Under the pieces are notes generated by a model. The model was not told the origin of the DNA. It ran no database searches and saw only the letters and a list, made by a program, of their open reading frames with translations. From Flavobacterium sp. (GTDB taxonomy: Bacteria > Bacteroidota > Bacteroidia > Flavobacteriales > Flavobacteriaceae): DNA of 64,000 nucleotides. Location: contig JAEUTY010000018.1 in assembly GCA_016787805.1 (NCBI GenBank), positions 124,001-188,000 on the forward strand, read 5' to 3'. Positions 36,364 through 43,877 of this stretch are shown piece after piece. The position numbers and the translations under genes were made by a program. Numbering within the stretch: position 1 is the first letter of the stretch; the number at the start of each line of letters is the position of its first letter.

Positions 36364-37227
36364 ATGGCAAACTTAAAGGAAATACGTAACAGAATTACTT
36401 CCGTTCAGTCGACGATGCAAATTACATCGGCGATGAAAATGGTTTCTGCCGCTAAGTTGAAAAAAGCACAAGACGCCATTACAGCCATGCGTCCGTACGC
36501 TGAAAAGCTAACTGAATTACTTCAAAATTTGAGCGCTACACTTGATGGCGAAGTGGGAGGAAATTATACTACGCAACGCGAAATTAAAAAAGTGTTGGTG
36601 GTAGCCATTACTTCAAACAGAGGTTTAGCAGGAGCTTTCAACACTAACGTAATCAAGCAGGTTAAAGTGGTTGCAGATCAATACGCCGGAAAAGTTGTTG
36701 ATGTGTATGCTATCGGGAAAAAAGGAAACGATGTACTAAAGAAAACGTCAACAGTAGTGAATAGTCAAACAGCTATTTTCGATCAGTTGACTTTTGATAA
36801 TGTTGCTAAAATTGCTGACGAAATTTCGGAATTGTACACTTCTGGAGCTTATGATAAGATTGAATTAGTTTATAACCAATTCAAAAACGCAGCTACTCAA
36901 ATCGTTCAAACCGAACAATATTTGCCTTTAGCACCAGCAAAATCTGATGAACCATCAAAATCTTCTGTAGATTATATTTACGAACCATCTAAAGAAGAAA
37001 TTGTGTTGACTTTGATTCCTAAATCACTAAAAACACAATTGTACAAAGCAATCCGCGATTCTTTTGCTTCTGAACACGGCGCTCGTATGACAGCAATGCA
37101 CAAAGCAACAGATAACGCAACGGATTTGAGAAATCAATTAAAATTAACGTATAACAAGGCACGTCAAGCAGCAATTACCAATGAAATCCTAGAAATTGTT
37201 GGTGGAGCTGAAGCTTTGAAAGGATAA
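36364..37227 (+). CDS. atpG: F0F1 ATP synthase subunit gamma (AtpG)
   Basis: A 287-residue rotor subunit. N-terminal helix LKEIRNRITSVQSTMQITSA with MKMVSAAKLKKAQ, the SNRGLAGAFNTNVIKQ segment, and the C-terminal helix containing SEHGARMTAMHKATDNATDL then YNKARQAAITNEILEIVGGA. Last gene of the operon; followed by a strong terminator at 37251-37278. Confidence 0.97.
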   Translation: MANLKEIRNRITSVQSTMQITSAMKMVSAAKLKKAQDAITAMRPYAEKLTELLQNLSATLDGEVGGNYTTQREIKKVLVVAITSNRGLAGAFNTNVIKQVKVVADQYAGKVVDVYAIGKKGNDVLKKTSTVVNSQTAIFDQLTFDNVAKIADEISELYTSGAYDKIELVYNQFKNAATQIVQTEQYLPLAPAKSDEPSKSSVDYIYEPSKEEIVLTLIPKSLKTQLYKAIRDSFASEHGARMTAMHKATDNATDLRNQLKLTYNKARQAAITNEILEIVGGAEALKG

Positions 37228-37250
37228 TTTTAAAGAAGACATAGAATTGA

Positions 37251-37278
37251 AAAAGACACTTTATTAGGTGTCTTTTTT
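37251..37278 (+). terminator. Terminator of the atp operon
   Basis: AAAAGACAC pairs with GTGTCTTTT around an 8-base AT-rich loop, followed by a T run. Located 24 bases after atpG. Confidence 0.85.
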
Positions 37279-37360
37279 ATTTTATGGAATTTTGTAATTT
37301 AAATTTTTTAACTTCGTGTTGATTCACAATCATTTGCTATGAAAATTAAATTACTTTACT

Positions 37361-38929
37361 ATGAAAAAAAAATTCCTGTTAACAGCTACTTTATTGGTTT
37401 CCACTTTTTCCTTTTCACAAAATTGGGGACTTGACCAAGATTTTAATTCGGTAGGTTTCAACACCGCCAACATGATTGTCAACGGCGACGATTATGCCGA
37501 GTGTTCCACCATTCAAAATGACGGCAAAATTCTTGTTGCTGGTTATGGCCTAAGAATGGCTAGGTTCAACACCAATGGGACTTTAGATACTAGCTTTGGT
37601 GATTCGGGTTATACCCTACCTTTTGGGAATAATGTTGGTTTGAATTACATCAAACAAATTATCATTACACCCACCAACAAAATTCTAACCGTTGGAGCAA
37701 TTTATACGAACAAATGGTACATACATTTGGCTCAATACAACGAAAATGGCTCATTAGACACTACTTTTGGCACAAGCGGGCGCAAAAATATTGATGTCGG
37801 TCCGTCAATTACTATGTTGGTAGGAAATGCAATCTACACTTCAGATAATAAGATTTTTATTGCCACTACTTCTTACCTATCTGATGGCGATTTTAATATA
37901 ACAAAATGCAACAAATTTGGTGAGTTAGAAACAAGTTTTGGCGGAACAGGCATCATTAACTATGATGGAATGGGATATGATCAAGGAGCCAAAATCAGCC
38001 TGCGCTCCGACGGTAAGCTATTGTTATCTGGAAACTCTAATGTCAATCCAGCCAATGGAACATACAAGCAATTTGTTCAAATGTTAATTAATTCAGATGG
38101 TAGTTTAGATGCAACTTTCGGAACTAGTGGAAAAGCCTTCAGCAATTTTGCAACCAATAACACGCAAGTTATTAATGATACTTATCTTTTAAGTGACAAT
38201 TCTATTTTAGTAACAGGATCACTTGTAGTTACGAATTCGACTATTTACGACGGATTTGTAGCTAAGTTCAACGCCAATGGTACTTTGGACACGAGTTTTG
38301 GCACCAACGGAATAAACCAAGTTATTTTTACAGATACTGACGGATCTCAATCCATTACCGACATGATGAATAAAATTACCCTTCAAAGTGATGGAAAAAT
38401 TATAATTGCTGGTTTTTCAAATGGAGCGGGAAATAGTAGTAAATTTTCTGTCGCTCGCTTAAATTCTAATGGAATTTTAGATAGTACTTTTGGTAATTTA
38501 GGCACAATGACTTTCTCAATCAATGGTTTCAACGATGTAATTACCGACGTAAAAAGTCAATCCGACGGAAAAATTGTAGTCAGCGGACTAACCAAAATCA
38601 ACAGTTTAGATCGCGCTTATATTGTGGCACGATTAACACCCAACTCAACATTAGCCACACCAGAAACGTTCAATTCTAACCCATCCATTCAGTTGTATCC
38701 AAATCCAGCCCAAAATCAAATTACAGTTAGTGGATTAAATTCCAACTTTTCGAATGGTAAAATAAATGTAGTTTTTTTAAGTATTGATGGGAAAGAACTG
38801 AAAGCAGTAGAATTTAATAATTACAGTGATGCACTTGAAATTTCTTTGAACAACCTTTCATCAGGCGTATACATTCTCAAGATTTCGAATAAAAATAAAG
38901 AAGTCATTCGAAAATTTATCAAAAATTGA
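37361..38929 (+). CDS. Secreted delta-60-repeat protein with T9SS type A tail
   Basis: A 522-residue secreted protein. The signal peptide MKKKFLLTATLLVSTFSFS is at 1-19. It carries about six to seven delta-60-type repeats marked by FNTNGTLDTSFGDSGY, YNENGSLDTTFGTSGR, INSDGSLDATFGTSGK, FNANGTLDTSFGTNGI and LNSNGILDSTFGNLGT, each paired with an SDGKI(L/I)(V/I)AG strand, which suggests a seven-bladed propeller. The last 75 residues (YPNPAQNQITVSGL ... GVYILKI ... RKFIKN) are a type A sorting domain. It is therefore exported by T9SS and released or attached to the cell surface. Ligand unknown. Confidence 0.9.
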   Translation: MKKKFLLTATLLVSTFSFSQNWGLDQDFNSVGFNTANMIVNGDDYAECSTIQNDGKILVAGYGLRMARFNTNGTLDTSFGDSGYTLPFGNNVGLNYIKQIIITPTNKILTVGAIYTNKWYIHLAQYNENGSLDTTFGTSGRKNIDVGPSITMLVGNAIYTSDNKIFIATTSYLSDGDFNITKCNKFGELETSFGGTGIINYDGMGYDQGAKISLRSDGKLLLSGNSNVNPANGTYKQFVQMLINSDGSLDATFGTSGKAFSNFATNNTQVINDTYLLSDNSILVTGSLVVTNSTIYDGFVAKFNANGTLDTSFGTNGINQVIFTDTDGSQSITDMMNKITLQSDGKIIIAGFSNGAGNSSKFSVARLNSNGILDSTFGNLGTMTFSINGFNDVITDVKSQSDGKIVVSGLTKINSLDRAYIVARLTPNSTLATPETFNSNPSIQLYPNPAQNQITVSGLNSNFSNGKINVVFLSIDGKELKAVEFNNYSDALEISLNNLSSGVYILKISNKNKEVIRKFIKN

Positions 38930-38949
38930 TTGCAAAATATAATTATAGT

Positions 38950-38980
38950 AAAGAGGTCGTGAAAGTGACCTCTTTTTTTT
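38950..38980 (+). terminator. Terminator after the delta-60-repeat gene
   Basis: AAAGAGGTC pairs with GACCTCTTT around an 8-base loop, followed by more Ts. It ends just before the GNAT gene start at 38992. Confidence 0.85.
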
Positions 38981-38991
38981 ATTTTTATACA

Positions 38992-39429
38992 ATGGAAACC
39001 AAAGTACTTAACACTATCGATGAAATGCTTTCGCATTGGGAAATCATACAACAATTGTATCCCGAAATTACACTTGAAAAATACCAATCGTTTTTAAAGG
39101 AAATGATTCCGCACAATTACCAACAACTAGCCGTTTTTGAGCACAATATTTGTATTGGTTTAACAGGTTTTTGGACAGGAATCAAACTTTGGTCAGGCAA
39201 ATACATCGAAATCGATAATTTTATCGTACACGAAAATCACCGAAGAAAAGGCATCGGTAAAATAATGACCGATTATATTGCTAACTTAGCCGAACAATTA
39301 AATTGTAATGTAATCGTTTTAGATGCGTATACAGGAAACTTTAAAGCACATCGATTTTATTACAACCAAGGGTATGCACCACGAGGATTCCATTTTGTAA
39401 AAACCCTCAATAAGGAAGGTTTAACCTAA
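38992..39429 (+). CDS. GNAT family N-acetyltransferase
   Basis: A 145-residue GNAT. The acetyl-CoA-binding motif A is VHENHRRKGIGKIMTDYIA (about 77-95), with the Q/R-x-x-G-x-G/A pattern as RRKGIG, and motif B NFKAHRFYYNQGYAPRGFHF is near the C-terminus. The substrate is not known. The start is 38992; the longer frame from 38926 reads through the terminator of the upstream gene. Confidence 0.88.
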   Translation: METKVLNTIDEMLSHWEIIQQLYPEITLEKYQSFLKEMIPHNYQQLAVFEHNICIGLTGFWTGIKLWSGKYIEIDNFIVHENHRRKGIGKIMTDYIANLAEQLNCNVIVLDAYTGNFKAHRFYYNQGYAPRGFHFVKTLNKEGLT

Positions 39430-39439
39430 AAAACAACCT

Positions 39440-39919
39440 ATGAAATTAGCTTTTAGTTTTATCATTATTGTGATACTAAGTTGTTCTTCCCATAAAGAAA
39501 CCTACCAAACACTTCCGTTCGAGGTAGAATCAACCTATTTTCAAAAATGGATTGGCGGTCAAGAACAAACCGGAAGCGGCACCAATTTTCACCTAAAACT
39601 GAAAAAACCATTACCTGAAAACACCACAATTAAAAAGATTTTTTTCCAAAATAAAGAAAGCGAGGTTACTCAAGAAAACGAAACCACTTTTATCGCTCTT
39701 TTTTATACCAAACCACAAGATAAGGCATTAATTCTCGATGAAGACAGCACTAAAGAATACGGCAATAAAGCACCCGAAATCATTCGTCCTGAATTCAAAT
39801 TACAAAACAATGAAGCCATTCTTGAATTCCACATCGGCAACAAAGTGCAGTATTACAAATTAGTCGATATCAAAGAAAAAGAACTAATCGCTTATCCAGC
39901 TACACGACCAAGAAATTAA
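39440..39919 (+). CDS. Hypothetical lipoprotein
   Basis: A 159-residue putative lipoprotein with a short signal MKLAFSFIIIVILSC (lipid-modified Cys at 15, then SSHKET). The mature part is charged and beta-rich, with FQKWIGGQEQTGSGTNFHLK and a duplicated-looking IKKIFFQNKESEV segment. Not recognised as a named family. It follows the GNAT gene by 10 bases and is probably co-transcribed. Asp/Glu-rich DEDSTKEYGNKAPE might bind cations, but that is speculative. Confidence 0.72.
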   Translation: MKLAFSFIIIVILSCSSHKETYQTLPFEVESTYFQKWIGGQEQTGSGTNFHLKLKKPLPENTTIKKIFFQNKESEVTQENETTFIALFYTKPQDKALILDEDSTKEYGNKAPEIIRPEFKLQNNEAILEFHIGNKVQYYKLVDIKEKELIAYPATRPRN

Positions 39920-39927
39920 TACTTTTG
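39920..39927 (+). promoter_or_regulatory. Promoter -7 element for the flippase gene
   Basis: TACTTTTG, an exact TAnnTTTG match, directly after the stop codon of the lipoprotein gene and 17 bases before the TTG start at 39945. Confidence 0.55.
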
Positions 39928-39944
39928 CAAACAAATCATTTACG

Positions 39945-41405
39945 TTGAGTTTATATAAAAATCTTTTCAAACAAACCCTAATTTACGGATTAGCAACTGT
40001 GCTTCCGCGCATGTTGAGCTTTTTGCTTAATCCACTTTACGTTGACCAATTACCCAAACAAGAGTTTGCCGATGTTTCCATCGTTTTTGCTTGGCTGGTT
40101 TTCTTCAATGTGATTCTTTCGTACGGAATGGAAACGGCTTTTTTCCGCTTTTTCAATTCCGAAGAGGATAAGAAAAAAGTAATTTCAACGGCAACTGTTT
40201 CGATCTTTTGGTCGTCTCTAGTTTTTCTCGGAATTGCACTTTTGTATCGAAAAGCATTAGCCGATTGGTCCAATATTAATGTCGAATACGTCACTTACAC
40301 TATTTGGATTTTGGCTCTCGACGCACTAGTTATTATTCCATTTTCAAAGCTACGTGCCGAAAAACGACCACTTTTTTATGCCGTAATCAAAATCGGAAAC
40401 GTACTCATAAATGTAGCCTTCAATTTATTCTTCCTATTGGTTTTACCTAAATTGGCGCACAATAATCCCGATGGAATTTTCAGCACATTTTATTATCCTG
40501 GTTTTGAAGTGGGCTATATTTTCATCTCCAACCTGATAGCAAGTTTGGCCACATTCGTAGTACTTTCACCCGATTATTTGAAACTCAATTGGAAATTCGA
40601 TTGGGCTTTGTGGCGCAAAATGATGAACTACGGTTTTCCAATTCTATTAGCCGGGTTGGCTTTTGCGATCAACGAACATTTTGATAAAATCCTCCTCGAA
40701 AAACTTGATGTTCCAAAATCCGAAATCGGTGCCTACGCCGCTTGCTACAAAATCGGAATGTTCATGGTGCTTTTCCGAACCGCTTACACACTAGGCATCG
40801 AACCGTTTTTCTTCAGTCACGCTAGCAACGAAAACGCACAACAAACCTACGCAACCATCACCAAATATTTCGTCATTTTTGGCTCGTTCATTTGCTTATT
40901 TGTCATCGTATTTGTCGATTTACTCAAACAAGTATTAGTTCCCAATGCAAGTTACTGGGAAGCCGACAAAGTGGTTCCACTCATCGTTTTGGCTAATTTT
41001 TTCCTTGGCATTTACACCAATTTATCCGTTTGGTACAAACTCATCGACAAAACCAAAATCGGCGCTTACATCTCAATTATCGGCGCTTTTGTAACCTTAG
41101 GATTGAACTACATTCTAATTCCACAATTCAGCTATTACGGCTCGGCCATCGCCACAATCGCGGCTTACGGAACCATGATGGTGATTTCCTTCCGAATGGG
41201 ACAAAAAAAATACCCAATTCCGTACGATATCAACCGAATTCTAGGCTATTTAGGATTGACCATTTTGTTTTCCGCCATTTCCTTTTACATTCCTTATGTG
41301 CGCGAAAACTATCTCCTCAAAATTGTCTTGCTTTCGGCTTTTTTGTATTTCATTTACCACAACGAAAAAGATACGTTACTTCGCATTATTAAAAGAAGAA
41401 GCTAA
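39945..41405 (+). CDS. MATE/Wzx-like polysaccharide exporter (PST family)
   Basis: A 486-residue protein with 12-14 membrane helices of the MOP superfamily. It starts at a TTG codon (SLYKNLFKQTLIYGLATVLP follows). Conserved-looking segments are SFLLNPLYVDQLPKQEFADV, SYGMETAFFRFFNSEEDKKK and FPILLAGLAFAINEHFDKIL. Likely a flippase for lipid-linked sugars. It is the first gene of a region rich in envelope genes and unrelated in detail to the Wzx at 4666. Substrate unknown. The spacer after it is 418 bases of repeat-rich DNA. Confidence 0.86.
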   Translation: MSLYKNLFKQTLIYGLATVLPRMLSFLLNPLYVDQLPKQEFADVSIVFAWLVFFNVILSYGMETAFFRFFNSEEDKKKVISTATVSIFWSSLVFLGIALLYRKALADWSNINVEYVTYTIWILALDALVIIPFSKLRAEKRPLFYAVIKIGNVLINVAFNLFFLLVLPKLAHNNPDGIFSTFYYPGFEVGYIFISNLIASLATFVVLSPDYLKLNWKFDWALWRKMMNYGFPILLAGLAFAINEHFDKILLEKLDVPKSEIGAYAACYKIGMFMVLFRTAYTLGIEPFFFSHASNENAQQTYATITKYFVIFGSFICLFVIVFVDLLKQVLVPNASYWEADKVVPLIVLANFFLGIYTNLSVWYKLIDKTKIGAYISIIGAFVTLGLNYILIPQFSYYGSAIATIAAYGTMMVISFRMGQKKYPIPYDINRILGYLGLTILFSAISFYIPYVRENYLLKIVLLSAFLYFIYHNEKDTLLRIIKRRS

Positions 41406-41560
41406 TCGCGCTGTCCGTTCCCACTTTTTGACCCAAAAGCAAGGTTTTGCTAAGTCCAAAAAGCGCTTCCGTTGGTCGCGTTTTTGCACTAACCAAAAAC
41501 CAATAGCTTTCAGGCCAAAAGAGTTCCACTACCATCACGGCTAGGGCAGTAATGTTCAGT
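41406..41560. other. Non-coding spacer with hairpin potential
   Basis: The first part of a 418-base gene-free stretch. It is richer in G+C than its surroundings and contains CCAAAAAGCGC, opposed by GCGTTTTTGC about 11 bases later, which can fold. I see no plausible gene: the one open frame (about 80 codons) is a read-through frame with no homology I know and an unbiased codon pattern. It resembles the kind of intergenic sequence that recurs in flavobacterial genomes. Confidence 0.45.
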
Positions 41561-41563
41561 GTT

Positions 41564-41725
41564 CAGTCACAGTCGCAGTTTTCAGGAAAAATCCGTTTAA
41601 ATCTGCGTTTTGCAATAGCAAATCCATTTCATCCGCGTTCCCAATCAGTTTTCAGTCACAGTTTTCAGAAAAAATCCGTTTGAATCCGCGTTTTGCAATA
41701 GCAAATCCATTTCATCCGCGTTCCC
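41564..41725 (+). repeat. Two tandem copies of an approximately 75-base intergenic repeat
   Basis: Copy 1 is 41564-41642 and copy 2 is 41653-41725. Their 56-base cores (41587-41642 and 41670-41725) differ at only two positions. Both begin with CAGTCACAG and a CAGTTTTCAG-type run and end in CATTTCATCCGCGTTCCC. No open frame or promoter is evident. The dut promoter follows at 41766-41797. Confidence 0.88.
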
Positions 41726-41765
41726 GTCTTAAAAAGCCACTAAAAACAGATTTCTAACGCATATT

Positions 41766-41797
41766 TTGGGTTAAAATAGAAAACCTTACTATCTTAG
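41766..41797 (+). promoter_or_regulatory. Possible promoter for dut
   Basis: TTG at 41766-41768, 21-base spacer, TATCTTAG at 41790-41797 (one mismatch to TAnnTTTG), 26 bases before the dut ATG. Confidence 0.45.
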
Positions 41798-41823
41798 CAA
41801 AGTATAAAAATCGAACCACAAGA

Positions 41824-42258
41824 ATGACCATTAAAATCATCAATAAATCGGCTCACGAGTTGCCCAATTACGAAACCATCGCCTCAGCCGGAATGGATTT
41901 ACGAGCTAATATTACCGAACCAATTACACTAAAATCACTTGAGCGAACCATTGTCAAAACCGGACTTTTCATCGAATTGCCAATTGGTTACGAAGCACAA
42001 GTGCGCCCTCGAAGCGGTTTAGCGGCCAAAAAAGGAATCACAGTGCTCAATTCACCCGGAACCATCGATGCCGATTACCGTGGCGAAATTGGTGTCATTT
42101 TAGTCAATTTATCCCACGAAGATTTTGTAATTGAAAATGGCGAACGCATCGCACAACTTATTATAGCCAAACACGAACGCGCCGAATGGCAAGAAGTTCA
42201 GGAATTATCCGAAACTTCACGTGGCGAAGGCGGATTTGGAAGTACTGGCGTGAAATAG
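41824..42258 (+). CDS. dut: dUTP diphosphatase (Dut)
   Basis: A 144-residue trimeric dUTPase that hydrolyses dUTP to dUMP and PPi. All five motifs are visible in order: [41 protein letters not shown] and [10 protein letters not shown]. Normal family length. It is flanked by repeat-rich spacers on both sides. Confidence 0.98.
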   Translation: MTIKIINKSAHELPNYETIASAGMDLRANITEPITLKSLERTIVKTGLFIELPIGYEAQVRPRSGLAAKKGITVLNSPGTIDADYRGEIGVILVNLSHEDFVIENGERIAQLIIAKHERAEWQEVQELSETSRGEGGFGSTGVK

Positions 42259-42264
42259 TATTCT

Positions 42265-42289
42265 ATTTCAAAATTCAAAATTCCAAGTT
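42265..42289 (+). repeat. 25-base direct repeat, left copy
   Basis: Runs from ATTTCAAAATTC to TTCCAAGTT. It is identical to 42714-42738 over 25 bases. Together the two copies bracket the four-helix-bundle gene. Confidence 0.88.
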
Positions 42290-42344
42290 CAACATTCCTT
42301 GTTCAAAATGTTAAAGATATAAACCAATAAAACTATTCTAAGCC

Positions 42345-42707
42345 ATGAAAAAATTTGATTTACACGAACGATTAATTGATTTTGCAGTTACAATAATTGA
42401 TGTTACAGACAATTTAAAAACAACAAAAGCTGGAAATCATTTGTCTGGACAAATAGTAAGATCAGGAACTGCTCCTTCTCTAAATTATAGTGAAGCTCAG
42501 AGTGCAGAATCTAGAAATGATTTTATACATAAAATGTCAATTGTTTTGAAAGAATTAAGAGAAACGCATTCTTGTCTAAAAATCATTTATAAAGCAAAAT
42601 TATATTTGAAAGAGGAACAATATTTAAAGTATTCGATAAAAGAAAACGATGAATTAATTTCAATTTTTGTAAAAAGTATTGAAACATCAAGAAGTAAAAA
42701 CAAGTAG
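42345..42707 (+). CDS. Four-helix-bundle protein, 23S rRNA IVS/bAvd-like family
   Basis: A 120-residue all-helical protein of the four-helix-bundle (23S rRNA intervening-sequence) family, to which the Avd proteins of diversity-generating retroelements also belong. Diagnostic segments are GQIVRSGTAPSLNYSEAQSA and NDFIHKMSIVLKELRETHSC. No reverse transcriptase or rRNA gene is in the window. The gene sits between dut and a nucleotidyltransferase gene, isolated by AT-rich spacers that carry 25-base direct repeats (42265 and 42714). It is likely an inserted, self-contained module. The molecular function is not known. Confidence 0.9.
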   Translation: MKKFDLHERLIDFAVTIIDVTDNLKTTKAGNHLSGQIVRSGTAPSLNYSEAQSAESRNDFIHKMSIVLKELRETHSCLKIIYKAKLYLKEEQYLKYSIKENDELISIFVKSIETSRSKNK

Positions 42708-42713
42708 GTAAAC

Positions 42714-42738
42714 ATTTCAAAATTCAAAATTCCAAGTT
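42714..42738 (+). repeat. 25-base direct repeat, right copy
   Basis: Exact copy of 42265-42289, starting 6 bases after the stop of the four-helix-bundle gene. A shortened variant, TTCAAAATTCAA, recurs shortly after. Confidence 0.88.
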
Positions 42739-42811
42739 GAGTGTTCAAAATTCAAATAATGTTGAATATTCAATTTTGATCAACGAATGTTGAAGTTAAA
42801 TAGCAGTAAAA

Positions 42812-43822
42812 ATGAAAATAATAGTACCAATGGCGGGCCGCGGTTCGCGACTAAGACCTCACACATTAACCATTCCAAAACCATTAATTCCTATCGCAGG
42901 AAAACCCATCGTTCACCGTTTAGTCGAAGACATTGCTGGTGTTTTGAATCAGCCAATCGAAGAAATTGCCTTCATTATCCACGAAAGTTTTGGAAAAAAA
43001 GTGGAAGATGAACTAATTGCAATTGCTGAAAAACTAGGTGCAAAAGGAACAATATATTACCAAAATGAAGCGTTAGGAACTGGACACGCTATTATGTGCG
43101 CCGAAGATTCGTTGAGCGGACCAGCTGTAATTGCTTACGCAGACACGTTAATTCGCGCCGATTTCGATTTCGATGCTAGTGCAGATAGCGTAATTTGGGT
43201 AAAACAAGTCGATCAACCCGAAGCATTTGGAGTAGTTAATTTGAATGAAAACAACGAAATCATAGAATTGGTGGAAAAACCAAAAGAGTTTGTTTCGGAT
43301 TTGGCAGTAATCGGAATTTATTATTTCAAAGACGTTGGCGTTCTGAAAAACGAGTTGCAATTGGTCATCAAAAACAACATTATTCACGGTGGTGAATACC
43401 AAATCAACGACGGAATCAAACAAATGATGGCAAAAGGCATGAAATTTGTACCAGGTGAAGTAGACGAATGGATGGATTGTGGTAACAAAGACGTAACGGT
43501 CGATACTAACAATAGAATGTTGAACTTCTTGCACAACGATGGTATTCATTTAGTGGATTACGACGTCAAACAAGAAAATTCGACTATCATTCCACCGTGT
43601 TACATTGGAGAAGATGTGGTTTTAATCAATGCTACGGTTGGTCCGAATGTGTCGCTAGGAAAAGGTTGTCACGTAATCAATTCGACGATTAAAAATAGTT
43701 TAATTCAAACACATTCGCATATTAAAAACGCAACTTTAGATAACGCGATGATTGGCAATCATGTGAATTACGATGGTAATTTTACAAGCATTAGCATCGG
43801 AGATTACTCGGTTTTAGAATAA
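42812..43822 (+). CDS. Sugar nucleotidyltransferase
   Basis: A 336-residue nucleotidyltransferase with the N-terminal signature PMAGRGSRLRPHTLTIPKPL (about 6-25) and DTLIRADFDFDASADSVIWV in the catalytic domain, followed by GEYQINDGIKQMM. The C-terminal 90 residues form a left-handed beta-helix (YIGEDVVLINATVGPNVSLG and similar). It probably makes a NDP-sugar from sugar-1-phosphate, of the glucose-1-P thymidylyl/UTP or GDP-mannose-like class; the exact substrate cannot be read. Precedes a TPR gene by 55 bases. Confidence 0.88.
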   Translation: MKIIVPMAGRGSRLRPHTLTIPKPLIPIAGKPIVHRLVEDIAGVLNQPIEEIAFIIHESFGKKVEDELIAIAEKLGAKGTIYYQNEALGTGHAIMCAEDSLSGPAVIAYADTLIRADFDFDASADSVIWVKQVDQPEAFGVVNLNENNEIIELVEKPKEFVSDLAVIGIYYFKDVGVLKNELQLVIKNNIIHGGEYQINDGIKQMMAKGMKFVPGEVDEWMDCGNKDVTVDTNNRMLNFLHNDGIHLVDYDVKQENSTIIPPCYIGEDVVLINATVGPNVSLGKGCHVINSTIKNSLIQTHSHIKNATLDNAMIGNHVNYDGNFTSISIGDYSVLE

Positions 43823-43877
43823 CTATCCTAACAGGTTTCCAAATCGGTTAGGTATTTAAATAATAAGGAATCAATAA

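Noticed and set aside
37339-37434. Small leader peptide overlapping the delta-60-repeat gene start
   Set aside because: About 31 codons in another frame with no ribosome-binding or conserved feature; probably chance.
41406-41544. Short plus-strand open frame after the flippase gene
   Set aside because: No known motif, no start context, and it ends in repeat DNA; more likely non-coding spacer.
41564-41725. CRISPR array
   Set aside because: Only two near-identical units without a spacer set and no cas genes in the window.
42265-42738. Diversity-generating retroelement
   Set aside because: Only an Avd-like family member is present. No reverse transcriptase and no template/variable repeat pair with adenine-specific differences was seen.
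42787-43011. 74-codon open frame overlapping the nucleotidyltransferase start
   Set aside because: Shadow frame of the real gene in another phase; composition is Ser/Arg/His-rich, as expected from a shifted frame.
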